Source: Selenomonas ruminantium subsp. ruminantium ATCC 12561 (GTDB lineage: Bacteria > Bacillota > Negativicutes > Selenomonadales > Selenomonadaceae). Taken from it: a stretch of 64,000 bases of DNA. Below, piece by piece: positions 35,617 through 44,540 of the stretch. Under the pieces are notes generated by a model. It was not told where the DNA came from and did not search any database. It was given only the letters and a program-made list of their open reading frames with translations. Position 1 is the stretch's first letter. The number at the start of each line of letters is the position of its first letter. A program made the position numbers and the translations under genes. Location: NCBI RefSeq assembly GCF_000424065.1, contig NZ_AUJE01000006.1, positions 62,001-126,000 on the forward strand. The letters run 5' to 3'.

Positions 35617-36591
35617 TTGGCTAAAATCCGTGATGTAGCGAAGGAAGCCGGGGTATCTGTAGGAACGGTTTCCATGGTGCTGAATCATGCGGACTACGGT
35701 TCACCGGCGATTCGGGAAAAGGTGCAGGCGGCAGTGAAGAAATTGCAGTATGTGCCTAGTGAGATGGCACGTAATTTGTCGCTTAAACGCACGATGACGG
35801 TGGGGATTATTGTACCTACTGTAGCCCATCCGTTCTTTGCTGAACTGGTGGAGGCATTAGAGGAATCCCTATATCATTTGGGCTACAAGACCATGCTTTG
35901 CTGTACGCGGCAAAAGGAAAATGCGGAACATGTATTTATTGATATGCTGCAGCGGCAGAATATGGATGGCATTATCATGGGGGCGCATTCGCTGGATACG
36001 TCCATCTATGAAGGGATAAAGCAGCCCATTATTGCTTTTGACCGTTACTTAAGTCCGGATATTCCCGTGGTACACGCTGACCATGTATTGGGGGGAAAAC
36101 TGGCGGCACAAGCTTTTTTGCAGCATGACTGTCATCATATCGTGGAGATTTCCGGTTCGCAGAAGGTCAAGACACCGGCAGGGGAATACCATCAGGCCTT
36201 CAATGAAGTTATGCAGGCTCATGGGGTGCGCACGGATATTGTATCTCTGCCGTGGAATGCTTTTGGTTTCAAGGAATCGCTGGAACTGGCAGAGCAAATA
36301 TTTGCCGATTACAGCGATGTGGACGGCATACTGGGGTCGGATATATCGGTGTCCAGTTGTCTGGAAGTGGCTGTGCGGCGTGGAATAAAGGTGCCGGAGC
36401 AGTTGAAATTAGTCGCTTATGATGGTACGTATATTACGCAGAACGGCATTTGCCGGCTTACGGCAGTGCGCCAGCCGATTTTGGCGTTAGCAGAAGCAGC
36501 TGCTAAAAAGATTGTTGCTATGATAAATGGCCAACAGGATAATCTGCCACTGGTGTTTCCGCCGTCATTGCTGCCTGGGGAAACCTGTTAG
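35617..36591 (+). CDS. LacI-family regulator of the sucrose/fructan genes
   Basis: The 324-residue protein has a LacI helix-turn-helix at the N-terminus (KIRDVAKEAGVSVGTVSMVLN) with a hinge helix at SEMARNLSLKRT, then a periplasmic-binding-protein-like effector domain starting VGIIVPTVAHPFFAEL. TTG 35617 is the start, after AGGAGG. The gene precedes a promoter with two perfect palindromes and a GH32/MFS operon, so it is probably a sucrose or fructose-type sensing repressor (ScrR-like). The effector is unproven. Confidence 0.88.
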   Translation: MAKIRDVAKEAGVSVGTVSMVLNHADYGSPAIREKVQAAVKKLQYVPSEMARNLSLKRTMTVGIIVPTVAHPFFAELVEALEESLYHLGYKTMLCCTRQKENAEHVFIDMLQRQNMDGIIMGAHSLDTSIYEGIKQPIIAFDRYLSPDIPVVHADHVLGGKLAAQAFLQHDCHHIVEISGSQKVKTPAGEYHQAFNEVMQAHGVRTDIVSLPWNAFGFKESLELAEQIFADYSDVDGILGSDISVSSCLEVAVRRGIKVPEQLKLVAYDGTYITQNGICRLTAVRQPILALAEAAAKKIVAMINGQQDNLPLVFPPSLLPGETC

Positions 36592-36672
36592 TATAGGCAG
36601 TCCAGCTGTTGAGAAACAGCGAAGATGTAGAATTGTCAGAATTAAATTATTAAAAAATATATTACAAACCCA

Positions 36673-36701
36673 TTGACAATCGGCGCAAATAAGTCTAAAA
36701 T
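36673..36701 (+). promoter_or_regulatory. Promoter of the sucrose/fructan operon
   Basis: TTGACA (36673-36678) and TAAAAT (36696-36701) are 17 bases apart, close to the ideal sigma-70 layout, and lie directly upstream of the operators. Confidence 0.8.
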
Positions 36702-36707
36702 ACTTTT

Positions 36708-36732
36708 TGAACCGGTTCATTGAACCGGTTCA
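36708..36732 (+). promoter_or_regulatory. Tandem LacI-type operators
   Basis: Two perfect copies of the 12-bp palindrome TGAACCGGTTCA occupy 36708-36719 and 36721-36732, one base apart, at the expected transcription start. The central CCGG and the position fit repression by the LacI-family protein encoded just upstream. The tandem copies themselves form a larger imperfect palindrome flanked by T and A runs. Confidence 0.85.
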
Positions 36733-36779
36733 AAAAGAGAAAGCAAGATAATCTTGATGAAACAAGGGAGCGCATGTTT

Positions 36780-38156
36780 ATGAAAAAGCCAATACCAATT
36801 ACAAATCAGAGGTACCGTTTGGGATACCACTTAATGACTCCGGGTGGATGGATGAATGACCCGAATGGTTTTTCTTTTTTCAAAGGTTGGTATCATATAT
36901 TTTATCAGTATTATCCGTATGAAGCCCAATGGGGGCCGATGCATTGGGGACATGCCCGCAGCCGTGATTTAATCCACTGGGAGACATTGCCTGTAGCATT
37001 GGAACCGGATGCGAATGAGAATGGCTGCTTCTCCGGCAGTGCTGTGGTTTATGATGATAAGTTATGGCTTATCTATACAGGCCATCATACGCCGAATGCT
37101 GTTGATCCGGAAGATTTCTATCAGGACCAGAGAGTTGCCTGGAGCGAGGATGGCATAAACTTCACGAAATATGGTGCTAATCCAGTATTGAAAACGCCGG
37201 CAGGCAATACCAAACACTTCCGTGACCCGAAGGTCTGGCAGGAAGGTGACACCTTCTACATGGTATTAGGAAGTCAGGATCTGGATGGTCTTGGCCGGGC
37301 ACTGATTTACAGCTCCAAGGATTTACTACACTGGGAACTCACAACGGAATTGAGCAAGGCTAAGAGCAAGGAAACGGAAGGCTATATGTGGGAATGCCCT
37401 GATTTCTTCCATTTAGATGGCAAGGACATCCTGCTAATGTCTCCGCAAGGGCTGGAAGCCGACGGCGACCGCTTCCGTAATCTGAATCAGACGGGCTATC
37501 TGATGGGCAATGTTGTGGATAAGAAGCTGCAGCACGATGGCTTTGTGGAAATCGATAATGGTCATGATTTCTATGCAACGCAAACGATGTTGACGCCAGA
37601 CGGGCGGCGCGTTATGATTGCATGGATGAACGCTTGGGATTCGCCCATGCCGGAAATTGAAGATGGCTGGGCCGGAGCCTTGACGCTGCCGCGTGAACTG
37701 TCGGTAAAAGATGGCCGGGTTCTGCAGAAACCAATCCGGGAACTTACGGGTCTGCGCCAGGAAGTGCTGCTTGATGGCGCGCTGGAAGTTGAACGTGATT
37801 ACAAACTGGGCCATCTGGCAGAGCTGGAACTGACGTTCACGGAAAAGGCAGAAGGTGTATTGCTCCTGTTGACCGATGGCGATAAGAGCCTGCAGCTCAG
37901 TTTGGAGGCCGGCGGACGTTTCGTAATCAACCGCAACACGAAAGATGGCGAACGGGCAGCGGTATTACGCACCGGCGAACCGCTGAAACTGCAAATCTTC
38001 ATCGACAGAAGTTCGGCAGAAATATTTGTTGCTGACGGAGAACTGACGTTTACCGAGCGCATCTACTGGGAAAATGATGTAAATTGCCGCTTGCTGACCA
38101 AGGCTGCTAATCAGGTTAAGGCTTGGCGGCTGGAGAGCGAATGTAATCAGTATTGA
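36780..38156 (+). CDS. GH32 beta-fructofuranosidase (cytoplasmic; sucrose-phosphate or sucrose hydrolase)
   Basis: This 458-residue GH32 enzyme has the nucleophile motif WMNDPNG (Asp 27), FRDPKV as stabiliser region and WECPDFF with the acid/base Glu. There is no signal peptide, so it hydrolyses imported sucrose, sucrose phosphate or short fructans in the cytoplasm. With an MFS symporter rather than a PTS next door, free sucrose is the likelier substrate. ATG 36780 is chosen from AAGGGAG 9 bases upstream. The upstream ATG at 36720 lies inside the operators and is not used. Confidence 0.92.
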   Translation: MKKPIPITNQRYRLGYHLMTPGGWMNDPNGFSFFKGWYHIFYQYYPYEAQWGPMHWGHARSRDLIHWETLPVALEPDANENGCFSGSAVVYDDKLWLIYTGHHTPNAVDPEDFYQDQRVAWSEDGINFTKYGANPVLKTPAGNTKHFRDPKVWQEGDTFYMVLGSQDLDGLGRALIYSSKDLLHWELTTELSKAKSKETEGYMWECPDFFHLDGKDILLMSPQGLEADGDRFRNLNQTGYLMGNVVDKKLQHDGFVEIDNGHDFYATQTMLTPDGRRVMIAWMNAWDSPMPEIEDGWAGALTLPRELSVKDGRVLQKPIRELTGLRQEVLLDGALEVERDYKLGHLAELELTFTEKAEGVLLLLTDGDKSLQLSLEAGGRFVINRNTKDGERAAVLRTGEPLKLQIFIDRSSAEIFVADGELTFTERIYWENDVNCRLLTKAANQVKAWRLESECNQY

Positions 38157-38185
38157 TTGAAAGAAGCCTAAAGGGGACGATAATC

Positions 38186-39460
38186 ATGCAGAACATTTTT
38201 ACGAAAGCTTTACGGAATCCGTTTTATCGGACGGGTTCACTGGAAATTCTCTTATTCTTTGCCGGTTGGGGGATTTGGTGGTCCTTCTTCCAGATTTGGC
38301 TGACGACAAAACAGGGCTTTACGGGAGCCCAGGTCGGTACGATTTACACGTTTGGTTCGGCTGTAGCGTTAGTACTGATGTTTGTTTATGGTTCGCTGCA
38401 GGATAAGCTGGGGCTGAAAAAACACCTGCTGATTGCGATGGTTGCCTGCCAGGTCATGTTGGCACCGTTCTTTACCTGGGTATATGTGCCCATGCTGGAA
38501 AGCAATTTCTATGTCGGTGCCATGGTTGGTGCGGTGTATCTGGCCGTAGCATACCTCGCGGCCTGCCCGGTCTTTGAGGCCGTGACGGAACGACTCAGCC
38601 GCCGCTACAGCTTCGAGTATGGACAGGCCCGTGCCTGGGGTTCCTTTGGTTATGCAATGTCAGCTCTGGCCGCAGGTTTCCTCTTTACGATCAATCCATA
38701 TCTGGTATTCTGGACTGGTTCGGCGGTATCGGCAGTCCTCTTGGCAGTGCTGCTGCTCATGAAGCCCGAAAACAAGGAAGCAAATATCGCTGCCTATGAG
38801 AACAGCGAGGAACGCGATAAGGCGGTAAAATCTCCCTCACTTAAGGAAATCATTCAGGTCTTCGGTATCTTTGATGTTTGGAAAATCATTATCTTTGTTA
38901 TCCTGAGCTGGACGTTCTATACCGTATTTGACCAGCAGATGTTCCCTGAATTCTTCACGCGTTTCTTTGCTACCCCGGAAGAAGGTCAGCAGGCTTATGG
39001 TATCCTGAACTCTGTACAGGTATTTTTGGAATTCCTGATGATGGGACTGGTGCCGGTGCTGATGAAGAAAATCGGCGTGCGCAATGCATTGCTCTTGGGC
39101 TGCCTCATTATGATCTGCCGTATCGGCGGCTGCGGCTTGGCTTCGACTCCGCTGGGGATTGGTCTGATAAAACTTCTGCATGCTCCGGAAACGGCACTCT
39201 TTGTGCTGGCAATCTTCCGCTATTTCACTTTGCATTTTGATACCCGTGTATCTGCTACCCTCTATATGGTCGGCTTCCAAATTGCAGCATCTGTGGGCGG
39301 CATTATCTTCTCCGTACCGCTGGGCAGCCTGCGTGACAGCATTGGTTATCAGAGCACGTTCCTGACGATTGCCGGAATTGTCCTGGTGGCAACCGTATAT
39401 GCCTTCTGTATTTTGAAAAAGGATGACCGCGATGTAGAAGGTCAGCCGTTGGAAGCGTAA
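38186..39460 (+). CDS. MFS sugar:proton symporter (sucrose permease-like)
   Basis: The 424-residue protein has twelve predicted helices in the MFS layout with an N-terminal signature SLEILLFFAGWGIWWSFFQIWL and VYGSLQDKLGLKKH in the loop 2-3 region, as in the oligosaccharide:H+ symporter (CscB/LacY-like) group. ATG 38186 follows AAGGGGA. It probably imports sucrose or a short fructan for the GH32 enzyme encoded upstream. The first 33 bases of the longer frame overlap that gene and are not used. Confidence 0.85.
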   Translation: MQNIFTKALRNPFYRTGSLEILLFFAGWGIWWSFFQIWLTTKQGFTGAQVGTIYTFGSAVALVLMFVYGSLQDKLGLKKHLLIAMVACQVMLAPFFTWVYVPMLESNFYVGAMVGAVYLAVAYLAACPVFEAVTERLSRRYSFEYGQARAWGSFGYAMSALAAGFLFTINPYLVFWTGSAVSAVLLAVLLLMKPENKEANIAAYENSEERDKAVKSPSLKEIIQVFGIFDVWKIIIFVILSWTFYTVFDQQMFPEFFTRFFATPEEGQQAYGILNSVQVFLEFLMMGLVPVLMKKIGVRNALLLGCLIMICRIGGCGLASTPLGIGLIKLLHAPETALFVLAIFRYFTLHFDTRVSATLYMVGFQIAASVGGIIFSVPLGSLRDSIGYQSTFLTIAGIVLVATVYAFCILKKDDRDVEGQPLEA

Positions 39461-39475
39461 ATAATTGGTGATGAA

Positions 39476-39520
39476 GGAAGCGTTACTGAAATATGGAAAA
39501 TCAGCAGCGCTTCCTTTTTT
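39476..39520 (+). terminator. Intercistronic attenuator between the MFS and porin genes
   Basis: GGAAGCGTTACTGA (39476-39489) pairs with TCAGCAGCGCTTCC (39501-39514) at 11 of 14 positions, followed by six T (39515-39520). The porin RBS follows at once, so part of the transcripts probably stop here and lower porin expression. Confidence 0.65.
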
Positions 39521-39536
39521 GGAGGGAGACAGCATA

Positions 39537-40856
39537 ATGAAGAAGAAACTACTGATGGGCGGCTTGCTGCCGGCACTGGTAATGAGCACATGCGGCGTAG
39601 CCGGAGCACAGCCGGCAGCCATGGATACGCTGACGGCTATGGAACAGAATCCGGACGCGGGAAGTCAAATTAAAACTTCAACGGAACCGGTAACACAGGA
39701 ATCTCTGCAGGAGATGCGCAGGCAGCTGGAGGAGCAGCTGAAGCAGGCGCAGGAACTGCAGAACAGACTGAATGCCCAGCTAAACAGTCTGGATCAACGG
39801 GTGAACAAGGTGGAGAAAAAGACCAATGACCCGCGGCTGAACCTCTATGGTTATGCACGGCTGAGATATAATAAGCATCAATTTGCTAACTATACGAAAA
39901 AAGCCGACCAGCAGCTGTATGTCAATTTCTACACGGATTATCATATCAATGACAAGTGGTCCATCAAAAGCGAGATGGAGATAAACAATAATGTCACAGA
40001 TAATACAATTAACGGGGATTCGGATAGCTTAAAAGCCTGGCAGGCTTACGCTGAGGGACACTTTGGCGATGCTTCGGTGAAACTGGGCAAATTCTGGCTC
40101 GGTTCTCCCTATCTCATGACCATGGATGAAAAGGTGAACGGTTTCCAGGTGAACTGGGGAACACCGCTTAAGTGGGGCAGGGCGCAGTTAACCTTAAGTG
40201 CAGGCAATACCTTCACTAAGCAGGGAACTTTAGCCTATAAATCCGATGGTAATCTGCTTTCCTGGAATGATCCAGCCAATAGCAAGGATTTTCGCGTGGT
40301 ATCCATGATGGGCACGATACCTGTAGCTAAAAATACAAATCTTGTATTCCATTATGGTGATACGAAGGATCGTAAGAACGACTATAGGATGAAGATGCGT
40401 TCAGTAGGCTTTGACACCAAGCTGAATCGTGACTTGAAGCTTTCAGCAGCTATAGCAAAGTCAGATGCAGACTTTGCCAATAAATCACATATGATTAAGC
40501 TCCAATATAAAGAGGCAAGGCCGGATATACCAGGTTCCTACGATATATATGTCAAAAAGTATCTGCAGCGGATACACACCGGTCTTGATAAACTGTTCTA
40601 TGATGATATTGCCTATCCAACGGATATTACTTACGATGACGGCATGCCGGGAGGTTATTGGGACAATCGCGTCACTGAGTTTAATGGTCTGCGCGTAGGC
40701 GTCGACCTGGTACCGGTCAAGAATTCCAAATTGATGCTGAATTACACTTTTGGCGATATGGGGGGAACAATTCGTCCTGACGGAGACAAATATTCCTGGA
40801 CCGGCAAGAAATATGACTATAGCTTCTTCCGCGCCGAGTGGCAGTTCTTCTTTTAA
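39537..40856 (+). CDS. Outer-membrane porin-like protein of the fructan operon
   Basis: ATG 39537 after GGAGGGAGA gives 439 residues with a signal peptide (MKKKLLMGG, site near GAQ/P at 23). A coiled-coil-forming heptad stretch (about residues 58-95, rich in Q, L and E) follows. Then comes a beta-rich C-terminal domain with alternating hydrophobic strands (LNLYGYARLRYNK, YVNFYTDYHINDKWSIKSEME) that ends in aromatic FRAEWQFFF. That is the layout of a coiled-coil anchored outer-membrane barrel. I see no SLH domain. It should let fructans or sucrose cross the outer membrane. Confidence 0.75.
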   Translation: MKKKLLMGGLLPALVMSTCGVAGAQPAAMDTLTAMEQNPDAGSQIKTSTEPVTQESLQEMRRQLEEQLKQAQELQNRLNAQLNSLDQRVNKVEKKTNDPRLNLYGYARLRYNKHQFANYTKKADQQLYVNFYTDYHINDKWSIKSEMEINNNVTDNTINGDSDSLKAWQAYAEGHFGDASVKLGKFWLGSPYLMTMDEKVNGFQVNWGTPLKWGRAQLTLSAGNTFTKQGTLAYKSDGNLLSWNDPANSKDFRVVSMMGTIPVAKNTNLVFHYGDTKDRKNDYRMKMRSVGFDTKLNRDLKLSAAIAKSDADFANKSHMIKLQYKEARPDIPGSYDIYVKKYLQRIHTGLDKLFYDDIAYPTDITYDDGMPGGYWDNRVTEFNGLRVGVDLVPVKNSKLMLNYTFGDMGGTIRPDGDKYSWTGKKYDYSFFRAEWQFFF

Positions 40857-40885
40857 GTATGTCAGTGAAAGGATATGGTTTGGCA

Positions 40886-42364
40886 ATGAAAAAGAAAAAA
40901 ATCCTGGCTGCGGTATTGGCCGCAACCAGTATCTATTGGGGAGCAGGCACAGAGGATGCCAGCGCCTACCAGTCGATTTTCCCGAATACGGGCTACAGCT
41001 GGGTGGGAGATCCCATGCCCTTCTATGACGGTGAAAACTTCCGCATCTTTTATCTGGAGGATTTACGGGACGGCGATATGGGCTTCCATCCTTGGAGCCT
41101 CATGACCACCAAGGATTTCACGGACTATCACAATGACAGCCGTGTCATCCCCTATGTCAATGAGGAATTTGCCCCGGACGGAGCCTTGGGTACTGGCTCT
41201 GTGGTGCAGGATAAGGAGGGGCTCTACCATGCTTTCTACACCGGTTTTAACTGGCGCACCACCCCTAGAGAGCATATCATGCATGCCATCAGCCGGGATT
41301 TGGTCAGCTGGCAGAAAATACCGGAGGATTCCTTTCAGGGCAGTAAACCCTATATCTATGATGATACTTTTCGTGACCCCAATGTGTTCTACAATGAGGA
41401 CTACGGTGAGTACTGGATGCTCATCACCACCCGCAGTCAGGCAGCCCGGGGGGTGATTGCCCTTTATACATCCAAGGATCTTAAAAAGTGGGAAAATCAG
41501 GGGGTACTCTTTGACAACGATATGGGCAGTGACTGCAATATGGAATGCCCAACCCTGGTGAAATACGGCGACTATTGGTACCTGACATTTTCTGACCAGT
41601 GGCCGAGTCGTGTGGTGCATTATCGTATGGCCAAGGATTCCAAGGGCCCCTTTGTGAAGCCTGAGCGCGATTCCTTCGATGCCAGCGGCTTCTATGCCGG
41701 CAAGCTGGCTGCGGGGGAAGGCAATCTTTATCTGACAGGGTGGACACCCACCAAGTGGGATAAGGATGACAGAAAGCCAACGGATTGGGCCGGCAATATG
41801 GTAACGCATCAGCTCAAACAGCGTGAGGATGGAACCCTATATCCGGTGCCCGTGACGAAGGTTACGGAGCGTTTGAATAAGAACGAAGTGTTAAAGCCAG
41901 TCACGCAGCGCGGTGATGTGACAGCTGAAGGACAGAATTATCATTTCGGCGGCAAAGGTTACGCCGATGTGGTAATGCCCAGACTAAATGGCATCAAGAA
42001 AATCACCGGGCATTTTACACCTGCCAACCAACAGGGAAAATTCGGTTTGATGTTTAATGTCGGCCCAAATCAGACGGGTTCGCTGAATTTGGTTTTTGAC
42101 CAGGAAAAACAGCAGGTAGGTTTCTATAACACCGATACCGGCAGCATCAACAAGGCAAAACCGGAACTTTCCGTACCGGTCAGCTTCCAGCCGGGCGAAA
42201 GTTATGATTTTACCCTGCTCATCGATGGCACCGTAGCTGTGCTTTACATCAACGATCAAATGGCACTCAGCACGCGCATGTATGCTCTGCCCGAGCATCA
42301 ATGGGGGATTTTCTCCAGCGATAGTGAGGTTTCCCTGACCAATCTGCAAAGCAATACCCTTTAA
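40886..42364 (+). CDS. Secreted GH32-like (clan GH-J) beta-fructosidase
   Basis: The start at 40886 gives 492 residues with a signal peptide (KKKKILAAV, hydrophobic core, likely site after ASA near residue 27). A TTG at 40880 also fits the AAAGGA. The catalytic propeller has RDPNVFY and MECPTLV, which match the GH32 RDP and EC motifs, but the usual NDPNG nucleophile motif is replaced by GDPMPFYD near residue 40. A C-terminal beta-sandwich (about 340-490) follows. It probably acts in the periplasm or outside on levan/inulin-type polymers. The changed nucleophile motif leaves activity uncertain. Confidence 0.75.
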   Translation: MKKKKILAAVLAATSIYWGAGTEDASAYQSIFPNTGYSWVGDPMPFYDGENFRIFYLEDLRDGDMGFHPWSLMTTKDFTDYHNDSRVIPYVNEEFAPDGALGTGSVVQDKEGLYHAFYTGFNWRTTPREHIMHAISRDLVSWQKIPEDSFQGSKPYIYDDTFRDPNVFYNEDYGEYWMLITTRSQAARGVIALYTSKDLKKWENQGVLFDNDMGSDCNMECPTLVKYGDYWYLTFSDQWPSRVVHYRMAKDSKGPFVKPERDSFDASGFYAGKLAAGEGNLYLTGWTPTKWDKDDRKPTDWAGNMVTHQLKQREDGTLYPVPVTKVTERLNKNEVLKPVTQRGDVTAEGQNYHFGGKGYADVVMPRLNGIKKITGHFTPANQQGKFGLMFNVGPNQTGSLNLVFDQEKQQVGFYNTDTGSINKAKPELSVPVSFQPGESYDFTLLIDGTVAVLYINDQMALSTRMYALPEHQWGIFSSDSEVSLTNLQSNTL

Positions 42365-42367
42365 TTG

Positions 42368-42412
42368 AAAAACACCTGAAGTCACCGTTTGCCCATGACT
42401 TCAGGTGTTTTT
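42368..42412. terminator. Bidirectional terminator between GH32-like and BrkB genes
   Basis: A perfect 17-bp stem (42368-42384 with 42396-42412) carries A runs and T runs on both sides. It ends the plus-strand fructan operon and the minus-strand BrkB gene. Confidence 0.9.
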
Positions 42413-43328
42413 ATTGTTTTGCCTGCAGGGCGGCAATCTTATGCCGCAGTTCGATTTCATTTAAGGCCATCAAAAATTCGATGCCGTAGATAATGAAACT
42501 GACGATAAATTTAAACCATACAAACAGGGCGAACAGACCAAAGAGCGAGCCGTAGGCGATGCCCATGCTGGGAATCAAGGTCATACACCAGCTGTAGATT
42601 CCGGTGGCGGCAAGCCATAAAAAGGTGACCAAAAGGGCTGTGATGAAGGCTTGCCGAAAGGGCGGAGTATAAGAATGCGGGGCGAAAATATAGAAAAAGG
42701 TAAGCCAGACAACCAGTACCACAAAGGGGAGGAATACGCGCAGGAAAAACCATAATCCGAGAAAGAAATTGGGAAAATGGAGACTGTCATTTAAGTAATT
42801 GACTAAAGAATTGCCGAAGACGGGCAGTCCCAGGGAGAGGAAAATCACGACCATAAGACCGAAGGTAAAGACAATGCCTTTAGCGTATACCAGAATATTA
42901 TGACGGTCGTCCCGGGCCATGGCTTCGGTATGGGCATAGTCCAGACTATCGGTGGCTCTGGTCAGAATTACGAGTCCCTGGACGAAACTGTACAGGGAGA
43001 ACAGGCCGGTCACCCACATCCACAAGGTGCTGCGGCTGCCCATAATGCGCGTGATATCGCCCATCAGGGGGCCTGCCATCCGTTCCGGCAGGTAATGGGC
43101 AGCCATTCCATAAAGGGCATCTACCTGCGGAGCCATGACGAAAAGCATCAGATTTACGGTAAAGACCAGAAAAGGCAGAAAGCCCAAAAGAAAATAGTAG
43201 GTGGTGCCTGAGGCCATATCAAACCAGCTGGAAATGCGGTGATAGTCTATGAAACGCTGGTAGAAGAAATAAATGGTCTCCCAAAGGGGCGTAAGCCTTT
43301 TCAGCAGGCCCTGAATCAGTTTATCCAT
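42411..43328 (-). CDS. YihY/BrkB family membrane protein
   Basis: The 305-residue inner-membrane protein has about six helices and matches the YihY/virulence factor BrkB family (formerly annotated RNase BN): an N-terminal FDMASGTTYYFLLGFLPFLVFTVNL segment and FLWLAATGIYSWCM late in the sequence. Function is not established. It stands alone on the minus strand; TATACT on that strand around 43361-43366 may be its -10 box. Confidence 0.85.
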   Translation of the reverse strand: MDKLIQGLLKRLTPLWETIYFFYQRFIDYHRISSWFDMASGTTYYFLLGFLPFLVFTVNLMLFVMAPQVDALYGMAAHYLPERMAGPLMGDITRIMGSRSTLWMWVTGLFSLYSFVQGLVILTRATDSLDYAHTEAMARDDRHNILVYAKGIVFTFGLMVVIFLSLGLPVFGNSLVNYLNDSLHFPNFFLGLWFFLRVFLPFVVLVVWLTFFYIFAPHSYTPPFRQAFITALLVTFLWLAATGIYSWCMTLIPSMGIAYGSLFGLFALFVWFKFIVSFIIYGIEFLMALNEIELRHKIAALQAKQ

Positions 43329-43561
43329 AAAATCTCACCTTGCTTATGATTTTTCCAATAGTATACCATAAAGCAGCTTATTTGGGACCGGACTATAGTA
43401 TTTTTCTTGATTTAGTAGAACATAGCATTGATAATCATCATTAACTGCTGGTATATATGAAAAAGTATTAGAAAAAATAGAAGGAATTTCTGACTCTGCG
43501 TAGAAGACTAATTTATTAAAAATACATGAGAAAAAATGTACAATGAAAGGGGAGAGTGTTT

Positions 43562-43963
43562 ATGTTGGAATCAAAACAAGCTGGATTTTCGTTGATTTCG
43601 GTTCTGGTGGCAGTTGCCATCATCGGTGTTATGGCAGCCATTGCTGTTCCGAAGTTTACGGGAACGATCATGACGGCTAACACGGCGAAAATTCAAAGTG
43701 ATTTAACTACTTTAGATGCGGCGATTGCCGTTTATGAACTGCAAAAGGGACATGAACCGGCAAATATTGAGGATTTAAAAGAGTATGTTCAGGATTTTGG
43801 CAGTTTGAAACCGCCTAAGGGAAAGTGCAAATTGAAAGATGGTTCAGAGGTTTCTTTTGATGGCAAGGAGTACAGCCTGCGCAAAAGCGATGCGAAGACT
43901 GGTGAAGGTGCACGGGCTGTTTGTGATAACCACACGGCAGGTGAGTTCGGATATGATAAGTAA
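43562..43963 (+). CDS. Type IV pilin-like major pseudopilin (GspG-like)
   Basis: ATG 43562 follows AAGGGGAG by 7 bases. The 133-residue protein has a short leader ending KQAG, cleavage before FSLISVLVAVAIIGV, then a hydrophobic helix. Position 5 of the mature protein is Ser where the family almost always has Glu, which normally pairs with the next subunit's N-terminus. Two Cys (GKCKLKD and RAVCDN) may form a C-terminal loop. It heads a pseudopilin operon. The 233-base gap before it holds promoters that I cannot define well. Confidence 0.82.
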   Translation: MLESKQAGFSLISVLVAVAIIGVMAAIAVPKFTGTIMTANTAKIQSDLTTLDAAIAVYELQKGHEPANIEDLKEYVQDFGSLKPPKGKCKLKDGSEVSFDGKEYSLRKSDAKTGEGARAVCDNHTAGEFGYDK

Positions 43964-44540
43964 ACGATATGGGGAAGTTCCCACGCATTTTGACTGGGCC
44001 ATGTGGCTGGATGTGCAGGGCATTTGGTGCGCTTTGATGCTGCCGATTATTTTGTGGGCGTGGTCATTGTCTTTGGGGGAATTTTGTTCGTTGCTGGTTA
44101 TGGCAAGTGTGCTCGTGCTAATTGCGATTTATGATATCCTTTATGGATTGATTTATGACCAGCTGGTTTTGTCTTTGCTGTTGCTTAGCGTGATGCCTTT
44201 GTTTTTAGGGCATCTTGAGCCGGCAGATGCCTGTATTGGCGCTCTGCTGGGCAGCGGACTGTTAGGAGGTTTGCGTTATTTATCCCATGGTGGTCTGGGG
44301 CTGGGCGATGTAAAATTGGCTGTTCCGTTAGGTGCGTGGCTGGGCTGGGAGGACTTGCTGCTATGCCTGCTGTTGGCAGCTGTGATGGGACTGATTTACG
44401 GTGGCTGGCTGTATCTACGTCATCGTCTGCAGAGGCAGACACCCTTGCCCTTTGGCCCGTTTCTGGCTTGGGGGGCGCTGGCCGCCTTTGGCTGGGGAAA
44501 TCCGATAAGGGCATGTGTGGAGGCCGGTTTATGCTGGTAA
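43953..44540 (+). CDS. Prepilin peptidase (A24, catalytic domain only)
   Basis: The 195-residue membrane protein has the two A24 aspartates: one in AIYDILYGLIYDQL and one in the GLGLGDVKLAVPLG motif (GxGD). The N-terminal methylase/zinc domain with Cys pairs found in full PilD is absent, so it is a short form. It would cleave the leaders of the pseudopilins encoded around it. Its start overlaps the end of the GspG-like gene, and its stop overlaps the next start (ATGCTGGTAA), both signs of coupling. Confidence 0.82.
   Translation: MISKRYGEVPTHFDWAMWLDVQGIWCALMLPIILWAWSLSLGEFCSLLVMASVLVLIAIYDILYGLIYDQLVLSLLLLSVMPLFLGHLEPADACIGALLGSGLLGGLRYLSHGGLGLGDVKLAVPLGAWLGWEDLLLCLLLAAVMGLIYGGWLYLRHRLQRQTPLPFGPFLAWGALAAFGWGNPIRACVEAGLCW

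Noticed and set aside
36720-36779. Longer N-terminus for the cytoplasmic GH32, starting inside the operator
   Set aside because: The transcription start and operators occupy this region, and the RBS fits ATG 36780.
39537-40856. SLH-type outer-membrane anchor, as in many Negativicutes porins
   Set aside because: No SLH motif is visible in the N-terminal region; only a signal peptide and a coiled coil precede the barrel.
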